NCBI GenBank assembly: GCA_023957775.1
Contig: JAMLGR010000012.1
Span: forward strand, 62,001 to 126,000
DNA: 64,000 bases
DNA from: Fimbriimonadaceae bacterium
GTDB lineage: Bacteria > Armatimonadota > Fimbriimonadia > Fimbriimonadales > Fimbriimonadaceae
Direction: 5' to 3'
Of the stretch, positions 17,959-26,857 are shown piece after piece. Numbering within the stretch: the stretch's first letter is position 1; every line of letters starts with the position of its first letter. The notes under the pieces were generated by a model. The model saw only the letters and a list, made by a program, of their open reading frames with translations, ran no database searches and was not told the DNA's origin. A program made the translations under genes and the position numbers.

Positions 17959-18960
17959 ATGATGAAGAACAAATGGATCGGTTGCGTCGCGGTGGCGGCG
18001 ATGGTGTTGGCGATGCTGGCCGGGTGCCAGCCCAAGGGCGGCACGACGACCGCGTCGGGCGGCGCGGGCGGCGGCGACGGCAAGACCTACAAGGTGGGCG
18101 TTTCGATTCCGGCCGCCGACCACGGTTGGACCGCCGGCATCAAGTGGTGGGCGGAAGAGGCCGCAAAGCTCTACCCGAACATCCAGTGGACGATCGAAGA
18201 CGCCAAGGGGCCCGACGAGCAGATCGGCGACCTGCAGAACCTACAGAGCCAGGGCGTGGACGCGCTCGTGATCCTCGCCACCGAGAGCGCGCCGATCACC
18301 CCGATCGCGAAGAAGCTGAAGGAGGCGGGCATCCTCATCATCAACGTCGACCGCGGCTTCACGGAGCCCGTGGCCGACCTGTTCATCGAAGGCGACAACA
18401 AGGCGTTCGGCCGGAAGTCAGCGCAGTACATGGCGCAGAAGCTGAACGGGAAGGGCAACATCGTGATCCTCGAGGGCATTCCCAGCACGGTGAACACCGA
18501 CCGCGTGACGGCCGCCCTGGAGGTCTTCCGCGCCTACCCCGGCATCAAGGTCGTGGCGCAGGACAGCGGCATGTGGAACCGGGAGACGGCCGAGAAGGTC
18601 ATGCAGAACATGCTCGTGGCGCAGCCCGCGATCGATGCGATCTGGGCGAGCGACGACGACATGGCGCTGGGCGTTGAGAACGCGCTGAAAGCCGCCGGCC
18701 GGGACAAGAACATCTGGATTCTCGGCGGCGCCGGCATGAAGGATATCGTGAAGCGCGTGATGGACGGCGACCCCATGTACCCCGCGGACATCACCTACCC
18801 GCCCTCGATGATCGCCGTCGGCATCCACGAAGCCGCCTCGATCCTCACCGCGGGTCGCGAGAAGACCCTCCAGTTCATGCCCAAGCACCTCGTGCTAGAC
18901 GTGGACCTGATCACCCCGGAGAACGCGAAGGACTACTACTTCCCGGAAAGTGCTTATTAG
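17959..18960 (+). CDS. sugar ABC transporter substrate-binding lipoprotein (set 2)
   Basis: 333 residues. The N-terminus has the lipobox LAGC followed by a Gly/Thr-rich linker. The Peripla_BP_4 domain starts at YKVGVSIPAADHGWTAGIKW and includes GVDALVILATESAPITPIAK and AIDAIWASDDDMALGVENAL. It begins 4 nt after the permease stop. Set 2 places the binding protein last whereas set 1 places it first. The gene ends directly at a heptad repeat array that separates it from the convergent aldolase gene. Confidence 0.93.
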   Translation: MMKNKWIGCVAVAAMVLAMLAGCQPKGGTTTASGGAGGGDGKTYKVGVSIPAADHGWTAGIKWWAEEAAKLYPNIQWTIEDAKGPDEQIGDLQNLQSQGVDALVILATESAPITPIAKKLKEAGILIINVDRGFTEPVADLFIEGDNKAFGRKSAQYMAQKLNGKGNIVILEGIPSTVNTDRVTAALEVFRAYPGIKVVAQDSGMWNRETAEKVMQNMLVAQPAIDAIWASDDDMALGVENALKAAGRDKNIWILGGAGMKDIVKRVMDGDPMYPADITYPPSMIAVGIHEAASILTAGREKTLQFMPKHLVLDVDLITPENAKDYYFPESAY

Positions 18961-19026
18961 CGTGAGGCGTGAGGCGTGAGGCGTGAGGCGCTTTACGCTT
19001 CACGCTTCACGCTTTACGCTTTACGC
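18961..19026. repeat. heptad array (GCGTGAG type), hairpin-forming
   Basis: Four 7-bp units CGTGAGG are followed by CGC and five units TTTACGC/TTCACGC. Read on the other strand the right arm is GCGTGAA/GCGTAAA, so the arms pair with G-U and a few mismatches. The right end lies inside the aldolase gene and encodes its last residues and stop. Being between convergent genes it could act as a two-way transcription barrier. Confidence 0.75.
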
Positions 19027-19780
19027 CCAAAACGCCCTGCCGATAGTGCTCATCCGGCCTTCGGTGGATGCGCTCGATCTGCTCGGGGGTCAGGGTGACC
19101 GGCTCTTGGCCGGTGCCCAGTGCGTGCAGCCAGACCTGGGCGGCCTTCACCGCCATGTGCGTCGCGGCCTCCACCGACGCGGGGGTGTCTCCGAGCGCGA
19201 AGAGGCCGTGGTTTTGAAGCCAGAGGATCTTTGGGGCCCCCCGGTGCGACTCGATGTGCGCCTGCACCCGGTCCCTAAGTTCACGCCCTAACGGGAGACC
19301 CGGGTCGACGTAGGGAATCCAGCACGTCGCGGGTCCGCAGCAGACGATCTCGTCGGGAAAGAGCCGGCGCCCCGCGAACTCTTCCGCGCGGGGGGTGCAC
19401 AGCAGCCCGAGGAGCGGGGTGGGGTGCGTGTGCGCGATGAACCGCACGTCGGGCAGGCGCAGCAGCCACGCGTGCAGGAACGTTTCCACGCTGGGCTTCG
19501 GCGCGCGCGGATCCTTGCGCGCTTGTTCGAGGCAGCGCCGAACCGCCTCGTCGTCGAGGTCGGGACCCTCCAGCGCCGCCAGGATCGGGTCGCGGAGGAC
19601 TTCGACGAAACCGCCGGCTTTGATGCCGTGCAACGAGACGCCGCTCGCCTTGATCCACAGGGAGTCGTCTGCCGCCCGGGCGCTCGTGTTCCCCTCGGCG
19701 AGGATCGCGTAGCCCAGTTCCGGCGCGGCCAAGCGGCGACTCATCGCCACAAGATCGACCAGAGTGTCGCGCGGGTTCAC
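19007..19780 (-). CDS. class II aldolase/adducin family protein (FucA/RhaD-like)
   Basis: 257 residues from GTG, which overlaps the stop of the upstream unknown gene (GTGA). Class II aldolase features: EGNTSARAADDSLWIKASG for phosphate binding, AHTHPTPLLGLLC for two zinc histidines and WLQNHGLFALGD for a third. Family members cleave L-fuculose- or L-rhamnulose-phosphate using zinc. The nearby RbsD/FucU-like protein and sugar importers make a deoxyhexose substrate plausible but unproven. The last codons (reading VKRKA, stop) are supplied by the heptad array at 18961-19026. Confidence 0.85.
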   Translation of the reverse strand: MNPRDTLVDLVAMSRRLAAPELGYAILAEGNTSARAADDSLWIKASGVSLHGIKAGGFVEVLRDPILAALEGPDLDDEAVRRCLEQARKDPRAPKPSVETFLHAWLLRLPDVRFIAHTHPTPLLGLLCTPRAEEFAGRRLFPDEIVCCGPATCWIPYVDPGLPLGRELRDRVQAHIESHRGAPKILWLQNHGLFALGDTPASVEAATHMAVKAAQVWLHALGTGQEPVTLTPEQIERIHRRPDEHYRQGVLGVKRKA

Positions 19781-20373
19781 AGCTTATTATGGGGGGACGG
19801 GACTCGGGAATCGGGATTCGGGAATCGGCGCCTCGGGCTCCTTGTGAGGCTCACCTCTCCCGAAAGTGCAACACTGGCATCCCAAGTGACATGAGGGGTG
19901 TGCAGCATCCATCCACTCCCTTGAACCCAAACATCCAAGACGTGATTCCTCGAGAGCGAGATCTTGAGGTCGCCCAAGGCGCTGACTTGAACGCGCCTCA
20001 CCACGAGGCTGGCCCTCTCTACCTCCCGAAAAAACTGTTGGCACACCCTCCAACGGATCGCGTCGTTTGGATCGCCTGGAGGGGTCCGTCGTCGAGGGAG
20101 GGCGACGCGTTGGACGCTCCTGGGGAATTCGAAGTCATCCGAACCCATCACGTACCGGGTTCCGCAACGAATGCGCCAGGAACACTCGACGTTTAGGCTC
20201 ACATCGGCCTTGGTGATTTCCACGCCGCGCTTGTTGAGTTTTGGCTTCTGCTCGCCGAACTCGAACACGTGGAAGATGGGTTTCCAGTAGTCGCTTAGAG
20301 GCAAGCCAACGAGGAGGCTGCGAAGTGCCTCTTGCAGTTCGCGCTGGGCGATCTGCTCCCAGCGGTCACCCAT
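19777..20373 (-). CDS. protein of unknown function with a repeat-encoded tail
   Basis: 198 residues in the middle of an overlapping operon: its ATG lies 8 nt inside the hydrolase gene and its TGA overlaps the aldolase start. I recognise no family. Residues 1-170 look like a compact soluble alpha/beta protein with many Trp and Arg (for example ECSWRIRCGTRYVMG). The tail FPNPDSRVPSP is encoded by the 7-bp repeats at 19801-19828, so the original stop was probably displaced or the tail was added by repeat expansion. Confidence 0.6.
   Translation of the reverse strand: MGDRWEQIAQRELQEALRSLLVGLPLSDYWKPIFHVFEFGEQKPKLNKRGVEITKADVSLNVECSWRIRCGTRYVMGSDDFEFPRSVQRVALPRRRTPPGDPNDAIRWRVCQQFFREVERASLVVRRVQVSALGDLKISLSRNHVLDVWVQGSGWMLHTPHVTWDASVALSGEVSLTRSPRRRFPNPDSRVPSPHNKL
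19801..19828. repeat. heptad array (GAATCGG type) inside a coding end
   Basis: Four tandem 7-bp units: GACTCGG, GAATCGG, GATTCGG, GAATCGG. Adjacent GAATC and GATTC are complementary and can form a small hairpin. The array is within the last codons of the unknown gene on the minus strand. Confidence 0.7.
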
Positions 20374-21037
20374 CGGGAGGCCCCTCAGGTAGCCACTCCT
20401 CCACGGTACCGGCTACCTCCGCCAGCACTTCGGCATCCGTACGGCCGCTTCGCTTGAGCACGTGGAACGAGTGGTCGGCGTGCTCGAGCCAGTGCATCTG
20501 AAAGCCGGGGCCCAGGCGGGGGAGCACCGCGTCCATCAACTCCTTGTCGCACAGTGGGTCCTGCGTGCCGTTGAGGCAGAGCGTCGGCACTTGGATCGCA
20601 GGCAGGTGCGCGTCCCGCAGCTTGTTGAACTGGCCGGGTGGGTGCAGGGGGTAGGCGCAGAGCAACAATCCGTCGCACGCAAACCCCTCGGCCGCCATCA
20701 TCGATGCGCAGCGTCCGCCCATCGAGTGCCCACCGAGGAGGATGCGCTTCGGGGCCAGCCTCTCACGTACCGAAGCGACGACGGAGTTGAAGCACGCCTG
20801 CAGCTTCGGCATGCGATCCGGAATGCTGCGCCCCGACGCTCGGTAGAGGAAGTTGAAGCGCACGACCTCGAGACCCAGTTCCAGGAAGACCTCGGCGAGC
20901 GAGGCCATGTGGCGGTGCTCCATGTGGCCGCCCGCACCGTGCGCAAACACGAGCGTGCCTCGCGGCGCCTCGGGCGTTTGGATGAGAACGGGAGCCTCCT
21001 CGCCCTCGACCCCTACCGTCCACCTCGTTTCGGTCAT
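20366..21037 (-). CDS. alpha/beta hydrolase, KANL3/Tex30-like
   Basis: 223 residues from the ATG at 21037, which overlaps the stop of the upstream peptidase gene (ATGA). Small single-domain hydrolase: LVFAHGAGGHMEHRHM for the oxyanion loop, the nucleophile elbow GGHSMGGRCAS, TLCLNGTQDPLCD for the acid and LEHADHSFH for the histidine. This matches the dienelactone-hydrolase-like Tex30/KANL3 group. Its substrate is unknown. It is cytosolic, as no signal peptide is seen. Confidence 0.85.
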   Translation of the reverse strand: MTETRWTVGVEGEEAPVLIQTPEAPRGTLVFAHGAGGHMEHRHMASLAEVFLELGLEVVRFNFLYRASGRSIPDRMPKLQACFNSVVASVRERLAPKRILLGGHSMGGRCASMMAAEGFACDGLLLCAYPLHPPGQFNKLRDAHLPAIQVPTLCLNGTQDPLCDKELMDAVLPRLGPGFQMHWLEHADHSFHVLKRSGRTDAEVLAEVAGTVEEWLPEGPPDG

Positions 21038-23451
21038 CGGAGCCCGGGCGCGTTCCTCCACGCCTGGTCGCCCGACTCCACCTTCCAATCGTTGCCGTAG
21101 AACCCAGCGCCCCGAATGCCCTGGTTGCCGAGCAACGCCGAGTCGGCGCCGATCACGATCCAGTCCGGATACGCCACGCCGCTCACGAAATAGGGTAATC
21201 GGGTCGCGATCTCCGCGCCCTTCGGACCCGTGGCCGCGACGACTCCCACGAGCGAACCCGAGTCGTTCGTACGCGGAGCAACGAACAGCGCGGCGAGGTC
21301 GTCCCCGGCCACCGAGCGGCCGCCGACGACCACCGATCCCCGCTTGACCACGATCCCACCCTCGCCGAGCACCTTGGGCCACGCCGAATTCGTGTCCGCG
21401 TTCCCGTACAGGATGACGTTCCGGCCGTGGAACCGGACCGGGTCGAACGCCGTGTCGCGCACGATGTCCACCGAGCCGTTCCCCCGGTACTGGAACGTCT
21501 CGCTGTCGTAACGCGCCTTGGCGCTGGCCCACGCGTTCTCCTCGGGGGTGCCCGCGGTCCCGACCACGAACACCATGCGGTTCTTGAACGCCTCCTTGAA
21601 GGGTCCGGAGCGGTCGGCCCGCTTCACGTCGCGAGGCAACTCGGGGCGCCGCTCCCACGTGTCGCCCTTGCGCTCGAAGTGAGCGGTCGCGCCCGTCGGA
21701 GGGAGGTTCTCGAAGGTCTGGCCATCCAGCACCGCTCGCGTGAAGCGCGTCAGGCGGCGATCGATCGCCAGCCAGGCGACGTTCTCGGTGGTCCCGCGCA
21801 AGGTGTCTCCGTCCAAGGTGAGCTGAATGCGGCTGGGTTGCAGGGCGTGGATCTGCTGCTCGATGCTCGCCCAGTAGTCGCGGTTCGAAACCGCCGGGTT
21901 CATCGTAGTGAAGTCCACGCTCTTCACCTCCCGCGGCGAAGGGCGTTCGACCGTCTTGAACAGATCGAACATCGGCGGCCAGTCCACGCACTCGCCGCCC
22001 CACCAGTGGCCCGCCCCCGGCTGCTCGTGATACGAGAGCCGCGTGTGCCCCAGCTTCTCGAGCGTCTCCTTCATCAGGCGCGCCTCGCTGACGGGCACGT
22101 TGTCGTCCTTGTCGCCGTGCAGGATGTACACCGCGTCGGACAGGGTGTTGCGGGCCAAGAGCAACGTGTCGCTGGGCGAAACCGCGCGCGTGAGGATCGC
22201 ATCGATCGGGTCGCTCCCTTCGAATCGTGGGGTACCGCCATAACTGAAGAAGCTCGACCAGCCCGCGCTGGGAGCGATCACGCCCCAGAGGTCGGGGAAG
22301 GTGACGCCCATGTGCCACGTGCCATGGCCGCCCATCGAGTGTCCCGTCACATCCACCTTGCGGCGGTCGTGGGGAATCGTGCGCTTGGCGATCTCGAGCA
22401 CCTCGAGGGCGTCCCATCGACCCCAATCCTCCCAATCGAATCCGTACGGGCGGCGGTTCGTCGGCGCGACCAGCGTCGCCCACTCCTTCGAACCGTAAGC
22501 CGCCGCCTGACCCTCGCCCTCCACGCTCGCCCCGTGGAGGGTGAGAATCAGGGTGTTGGAGGTGGCGGGTTTCTGGGCCGGGTTCACGGCAAAGTACTGT
22601 ACGCTCCCGTCGATCGAGCTTTCGAACGTGCGTCGATGCACCTGAAGGGGCGTCCGTACGCGAAGCTTGGTCGAGGCGCGGTTCAAGAGGAGGCGCGATC
22701 GGCCCTCGGTTTGGATGAGGTCCAGCTCCAGAGTCTGTTCGCCCGCCTCGTCCGCCCTGGGCGTCCGGATGGAAAAGGGCACCTTGCGCATCGAGAGGGC
22801 GGCAAGCGTGGGAACCTCGGTCTCCACCGCCTGGTCTCCGACGCGCGCCACGAGACGGGCCCCCACCAAAGGCTCGGCCTTGGCGTTGACCACCACCACC
22901 GCTCCGAGCAAGGGGCGCGACAGCCCGACGAGGACGTCCGGTAGGGTCGGGTCCCCCAGATCCAGGTAAGCGCCGGCGGGCGGTTCGGTCAACGTCGCAT
23001 GGAGTCGTCCCCTTCCGACCGAGAAGAGGAACGCGTTGGTCCCCTGCCGCAGTTGGACCGGCACCTTGAAGTAGCCGAATCCGTAAGGGTCGCCCCCACG
23101 CGGTTCCCCGTTCACGTACACCAAGCTGTGCCCGGCGGCCTCGAGGATCCGGACCTCGGCCTTCGGCGATTCGACGGTCGCGTACGCGTAGCCGCCCCGA
23201 AGTGCGGCGTCTTCCAGCCAACCGTCGGCGTTCGCATGGATGCTCTTCCACGTGGCGTCTCCGCCGCCGAGCCGCGCGACCGTCGCGCCGTCTTGGGGCG
23301 TGCCGAGCGACCCGTCGACAATCTTCGCGAGCACCGCGTCCGCGGGAACGGGAAGCCTCCCTCCCCGGGCGACGCCCCCGATGGCGACAGCATCGACGAT
23401 CGGAATCGGGGCGCCCACGAACAACGTCGAAAGAAGGGCAGCGCACAACAT
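21034..23451 (-). CDS. secreted prolyl-oligopeptidase-type hydrolase (large)
   Basis: 805 residues from the ATG at 23451, giving the signal MLCAALLSTLFVGAPIPIVD. Residues 1-300 are beta-rich and not recognised. An alpha/beta-hydrolase domain follows, with DVTGHSMGGHGTWHMG (nucleophile Ser), ILHGDKDDNVPVSE (acid) and EQPGAGHWWGGE (His). About 290 further residues form a C-terminal beta-rich part. It could be an esterase or peptidase. First gene of a four-gene overlapping operon, divergent from the beta-lactamase-fold gene with only 33 bp between the starts. Confidence 0.8.
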   Translation of the reverse strand: MLCAALLSTLFVGAPIPIVDAVAIGGVARGGRLPVPADAVLAKIVDGSLGTPQDGATVARLGGGDATWKSIHANADGWLEDAALRGGYAYATVESPKAEVRILEAAGHSLVYVNGEPRGGDPYGFGYFKVPVQLRQGTNAFLFSVGRGRLHATLTEPPAGAYLDLGDPTLPDVLVGLSRPLLGAVVVVNAKAEPLVGARLVARVGDQAVETEVPTLAALSMRKVPFSIRTPRADEAGEQTLELDLIQTEGRSRLLLNRASTKLRVRTPLQVHRRTFESSIDGSVQYFAVNPAQKPATSNTLILTLHGASVEGEGQAAAYGSKEWATLVAPTNRRPYGFDWEDWGRWDALEVLEIAKRTIPHDRRKVDVTGHSMGGHGTWHMGVTFPDLWGVIAPSAGWSSFFSYGGTPRFEGSDPIDAILTRAVSPSDTLLLARNTLSDAVYILHGDKDDNVPVSEARLMKETLEKLGHTRLSYHEQPGAGHWWGGECVDWPPMFDLFKTVERPSPREVKSVDFTTMNPAVSNRDYWASIEQQIHALQPSRIQLTLDGDTLRGTTENVAWLAIDRRLTRFTRAVLDGQTFENLPPTGATAHFERKGDTWERRPELPRDVKRADRSGPFKEAFKNRMVFVVGTAGTPEENAWASAKARYDSETFQYRGNGSVDIVRDTAFDPVRFHGRNVILYGNADTNSAWPKVLGEGGIVVKRGSVVVGGRSVAGDDLAALFVAPRTNDSGSLVGVVAATGPKGAEIATRLPYFVSGVAYPDWIVIGADSALLGNQGIRGAGFYGNDWKVESGDQAWRNAPGLR

Positions 23452-23471
23452 GGTTTGGAGTTTGGCACGGC

Positions 23472-23477
23472 TAGACT
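23472..23477 (+). promoter_or_regulatory. -10 box of a leaderless transcript (gene at 23485)
   Basis: TAGACT, then 7 nt (GGGATCC), then the ATG at 23485, without a Shine-Dalgarno sequence. Confidence 0.55.
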
Positions 23478-23484
23478 GGGATCC

Positions 23485-24636
23485 ATGGGATCGATCGCAT
23501 GTCTCCTTGCCTGCGCTTGCGCCGTTGCCCCAGCGCAGACGCCGATTCAGGCCGGCGAAGCAAAAGTCGCGGCGCTGCTCGGGTCGCTTCGGGAAGCGAG
23601 GGGTTTCCCGGGGGCCACGGTGGGCGTCGTCACGCGGGATGGCCAGTCCTTCACGGTCTCCGTCGGAGTCTCCGACGAGCGGACGGGCCGGAAGCTCATT
23701 CCCACCGATCGGATGCTGGCCGGCAGCATCGGCAAGACCTTCCTGGGCGCCCTGGTTCTGCGCGAGGTCGAAGCCGGGCGGCTGTCCCTCGATCAGAAGG
23801 CTGCGTACTGGCTGGGTTCCCAACCGTGGTTCAAGGGCATCCCGAACGCGGGTCGCATCACGCTGGAGCAACTCATGCATCACACGAGCGGCATCCCCGA
23901 ACACGTCGAAGACCCCGCGTTCGTCGCGGAGGCCGAGGCCCACCCGGATCGCGTGTGGACCACGCCCGAGCGCGTCGCGTACATCTCCGGGCGTCCACCC
24001 CTGGCGCCACCCGGCGAGCGGTTCTCGTACGCGGACACCAACTACATCCTCCTCGGCGAGATCTACCAAGAAGAGACCGGTCGCGAGTTCTACGGCGATG
24101 CCCGGGCCTTGCTCCGGTCGCTCCATCTGGAGGGGATCATCCCTTCAGACCGCCGCCGGCTCGAGCGCCTGATCCCCGGCCACGCGCGCCCGATTCCGCC
24201 GTTCTCCCAGCAGGGCCCCACCCTCGTCGATGGGGTCTGTCGGCTCAACCCGCAGTTGGAGTGGACCGGCGGTGGGTTCGCCTCGACCGCCCTCGACTTG
24301 GCGCGATGGGCCCTCGCCTACTTCGGGGGTGACGTGGTGTCACCGGCGATGCGGGCCAAGCTCTTCGAAGGAGTGAAGGCCAACACGGGGCCGAACGAGC
24401 AGTACGGGCTCGGCGTTCAGATCCGCGAAACGAAGTGGGGCCGCAGCTATGGGCACGGCGGGTGGTTTCCCGGCTACCTCTCGGAGATGGAGTACTACCC
24501 CGATCTCGGTCTGGCGGTCGCGGTGCAGTTCAACACCGACGACGGGCGGCGAATCGGCGCCAGAACGCACGGCGTCATCGAGCAGATCGTGGGAGTGTTG
24601 GCCCCCATCCCCCCGCCCGAGCGGCAAGGGGGATGA
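23485..24636 (+). CDS. secreted serine hydrolase of the beta-lactamase/penicillin-binding fold
   Basis: 383 residues with a signal peptide (MGSIACLLACACAVAPAQ). Class C beta-lactamase-type motifs: the SxxK tetrad SIGK in AGSIGKTFLGALV, SYADTNYILLGE at the usual Tyr position (YAD instead of YSN) and YGHGGWFPGY near the C-terminus. LMHHTSGIPEHVED is also typical. Such proteins are usually peptidases or esterases, not resistance enzymes. A TAGACT box lies 7 nt before the ATG, indicating a leaderless message. Confidence 0.88.
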   Translation: MGSIACLLACACAVAPAQTPIQAGEAKVAALLGSLREARGFPGATVGVVTRDGQSFTVSVGVSDERTGRKLIPTDRMLAGSIGKTFLGALVLREVEAGRLSLDQKAAYWLGSQPWFKGIPNAGRITLEQLMHHTSGIPEHVEDPAFVAEAEAHPDRVWTTPERVAYISGRPPLAPPGERFSYADTNYILLGEIYQEETGREFYGDARALLRSLHLEGIIPSDRRRLERLIPGHARPIPPFSQQGPTLVDGVCRLNPQLEWTGGGFASTALDLARWALAYFGGDVVSPAMRAKLFEGVKANTGPNEQYGLGVQIRETKWGRSYGHGGWFPGYLSEMEYYPDLGLAVAVQFNTDDGRRIGARTHGVIEQIVGVLAPIPPPERQGG

Positions 24637-24646
24637 GGGGTTTCGA

Positions 24647-26857
24647 CTAGAACTTGTGGGCGACGTAGAGGTTGAACCGATTGTCGGTTCCGCTCGACAT
24701 GCCCTTCCAGTCCGTGGTCCAGTTGATGTAGTTCAGGCCGATTTCAAGACCTGAGCCCAGGGTCCACTTGTTGTGCACGTACCAGGCGCGGTTTCGGATG
24801 CGGCCTCCAGACGCCACATCGCCATCGCGCGGATCATCGATGGTGTAGCCCACCGCGATGCGGTGGTTGGGAGACGATTTATAGCCCAGTTCGGCCCAAC
24901 CGCCGCTGCTCTGGATCTCGTTCCCAGTGGTGGTGTTGACGCCTTGGCCGATTCCGCCTCGGAAGTCCGAGAGGTTCTCGCCGCTCCACCACTCGCCGCG
25001 GAGATCGCCGCCCCCACCGAGGTTGACCGAAGCGTCGACCCCGATGCCCTTGCTTTGGAACCGGGTCTCTCCGCCAACCGCGGTGGCGGTGCGCTCGGTT
25101 CCCGCCAGGCCCCAGACGCCGCCTTGGACGTTGGCGCCTTTGAACCCGAATCGGGCTTGGACGTGCGGAGCACCGGACTCCTCGCCGTCCCGGGTGCCGT
25201 TCATGTCCATGTCCTTCGCGTCGATCGCTCCCGTGAGGCCCAGGGCCACCGCAAACGTGGTGGGCTGGTTCTCAGGAGCGTAGGTGAATCGGACTTGCGG
25301 ACGCCGATCACCGAGGTTGCCGGCGTTCCACATCATCGTGTCGTCGTTGGGCGAAGGGAAGAGCGGCGAGATCAGATCCCAGTCCTGTCCGATTCTCCAA
25401 CTGGTCGGCCCATTCTTGAGGTCCACGTACAGGATGCGCGCCCGCGGGGTTTCCCGCGACTCGCTGCCCCCGTTTTGGAAGTCCAGCTCGATCTTGCCCG
25501 TGACGTCCCAGCCCTTGACGGCTCCCGACGGGGCCGCCAGGTTGAAACCCAACCGCGTGAGCCGAGGGTGCATCGCGAACTGCGCGTTGCCGGACCCCGC
25601 GGTGGAGTCGGACAAGACCCACTGCGGCGTTTGCGTGCCGCTGGTCTTGTGGCTGTCCGAGATCGCATCGAGGCGGACGAATCCGTACACGCCGATCTTC
25701 TCGCCCGTCGACGGCGCCACGGGAGTTTGGGGCTTCGCCCCGCTCCCGTTCGCGGCTTTGAGCGCGGCGATCTCCGCCTGTTGGCTCATCACGAGCCGAC
25801 GGAGTTCGTCCATCTGTTGCTGCATGTCGCCGCCCTTCAGCTCGAGCACTTTGTACGAGAGCTCCCACGTGGCGTCGATGGTGTTGCCATCAGCCTCGGC
25901 ATAGGGGTAGATGAAGTAGTTCCGCGGCCCCTGCTTTTGCGGGGGAGCCAGCACGAGATCGCGTCCTCGCGACATGGCCACGGCGCTTCGCTCGAGGATC
26001 AAGTTGCCGAACATGTGAGCGCTCGTCCTCGAATCGCCGCTGTCCTTCCAACGACGGCCGTCCGACGCGTCGACGGGCAGCCATCGGTTGTTCTGGTCCT
26101 GGAACCAGGTCCAACAGTGGTAGCCGCCGATCTTGCCCTCCATGGGCAGCGGATTGGCGACGGGCACGCCGGCGATCGGAAACCCATATTCGAGATAGGC
26201 GGGAATCCCTTCGCTGCGCGCGAGTGAAATGAGGTAGCTGTGCAGGTCGGAGCAGTTCCCCTTCTTGTAGTCGCAGACGAAGGGGACGTCCCCATCGCCC
26301 AATTGGGGCGACTCCTTCTTGTAGTCGTACTCCATCGTGGCGACCACGTGGTCGAACTCCGCGCGCACTTTGTCGATCGCGCTGACTTGGCCACTGGTGA
26401 CCTCGTTGGCGATCGTTCCGAACCGGCCCCCGACGGGAACCTTGGCGTCCGGCTCCAAGAAGGCGACCGCCTTCGACGCATCGACTTGGCCGGGAGCGCT
26501 GCCCGCAAGAATGGCCGCTTCCGTCCGCTGGACCGTGAATGCGACCTCGACGGTAAACGGCGCCTTCGCTCCGTCGGCGTGCACGTAGACCATGCGGTTG
26601 TTGAACTTGGGCTCTTGGGTGATCCGGTGCGCGGTCGGACTCGTCACCACCACGTCGGACACGTGCTGGAACGCGTTGTCCGAGGGGAGGGGAAGCCACA
26701 AATCGAGCGCGCGCGCGCCGTTCGGGATCTTGGGGACCACCGCTTTGTAAGTGAACCGGGTGGTGAGGGTCTTGGGCCCGTCGACCGGAGTCGGGGCGGT
26801 TTGGGCCAGCGGGCACGCCGCTAGCGCGAGGACGAGATTCAAGAGGTGACGAGCCAT
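24647..26857 (-). CDS. transglutaminase-like domain fused to an outer-membrane porin barrel
   Basis: 736 residues from the ATG at 26857; GGAGGT lies 7 nt upstream. A signal peptide (MARHLLNLVLALAACPLAQ) comes first. Residues about 30-340 are transglutaminase-like with a Cys-His-Asp set in GNCSDLHSYL, GGYHCWTWF and PVDASDGRRW. A short coiled coil follows (MQQQMDELRRLVMSQQAEIA), then a DcaP-like beta-barrel starting at KIGVYGFVRLDAISDS and ending in LYVAHKF, with the terminal Phe used for outer-membrane insertion. The frame is uninterrupted. The coiled coil is where a DcaP porin would normally begin. Confidence 0.8.
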   Translation of the reverse strand: MARHLLNLVLALAACPLAQTAPTPVDGPKTLTTRFTYKAVVPKIPNGARALDLWLPLPSDNAFQHVSDVVVTSPTAHRITQEPKFNNRMVYVHADGAKAPFTVEVAFTVQRTEAAILAGSAPGQVDASKAVAFLEPDAKVPVGGRFGTIANEVTSGQVSAIDKVRAEFDHVVATMEYDYKKESPQLGDGDVPFVCDYKKGNCSDLHSYLISLARSEGIPAYLEYGFPIAGVPVANPLPMEGKIGGYHCWTWFQDQNNRWLPVDASDGRRWKDSGDSRTSAHMFGNLILERSAVAMSRGRDLVLAPPQKQGPRNYFIYPYAEADGNTIDATWELSYKVLELKGGDMQQQMDELRRLVMSQQAEIAALKAANGSGAKPQTPVAPSTGEKIGVYGFVRLDAISDSHKTSGTQTPQWVLSDSTAGSGNAQFAMHPRLTRLGFNLAAPSGAVKGWDVTGKIELDFQNGGSESRETPRARILYVDLKNGPTSWRIGQDWDLISPLFPSPNDDTMMWNAGNLGDRRPQVRFTYAPENQPTTFAVALGLTGAIDAKDMDMNGTRDGEESGAPHVQARFGFKGANVQGGVWGLAGTERTATAVGGETRFQSKGIGVDASVNLGGGGDLRGEWWSGENLSDFRGGIGQGVNTTTGNEIQSSGGWAELGYKSSPNHRIAVGYTIDDPRDGDVASGGRIRNRAWYVHNKWTLGSGLEIGLNYINWTTDWKGMSSGTDNRFNLYVAHKF

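Noticed and set aside
11201-18960. Recent duplication of one sugar transporter operon
   Set aside because: The two sets differ in gene order and clearly in sequence, so they are distant paralogues.
23485-24636. Antibiotic-resistance beta-lactamase
   Set aside because: The fold is shared by many secreted esterases and peptidases; the Tyr motif is YAD instead of YSN, and nothing in the context suggests resistance.
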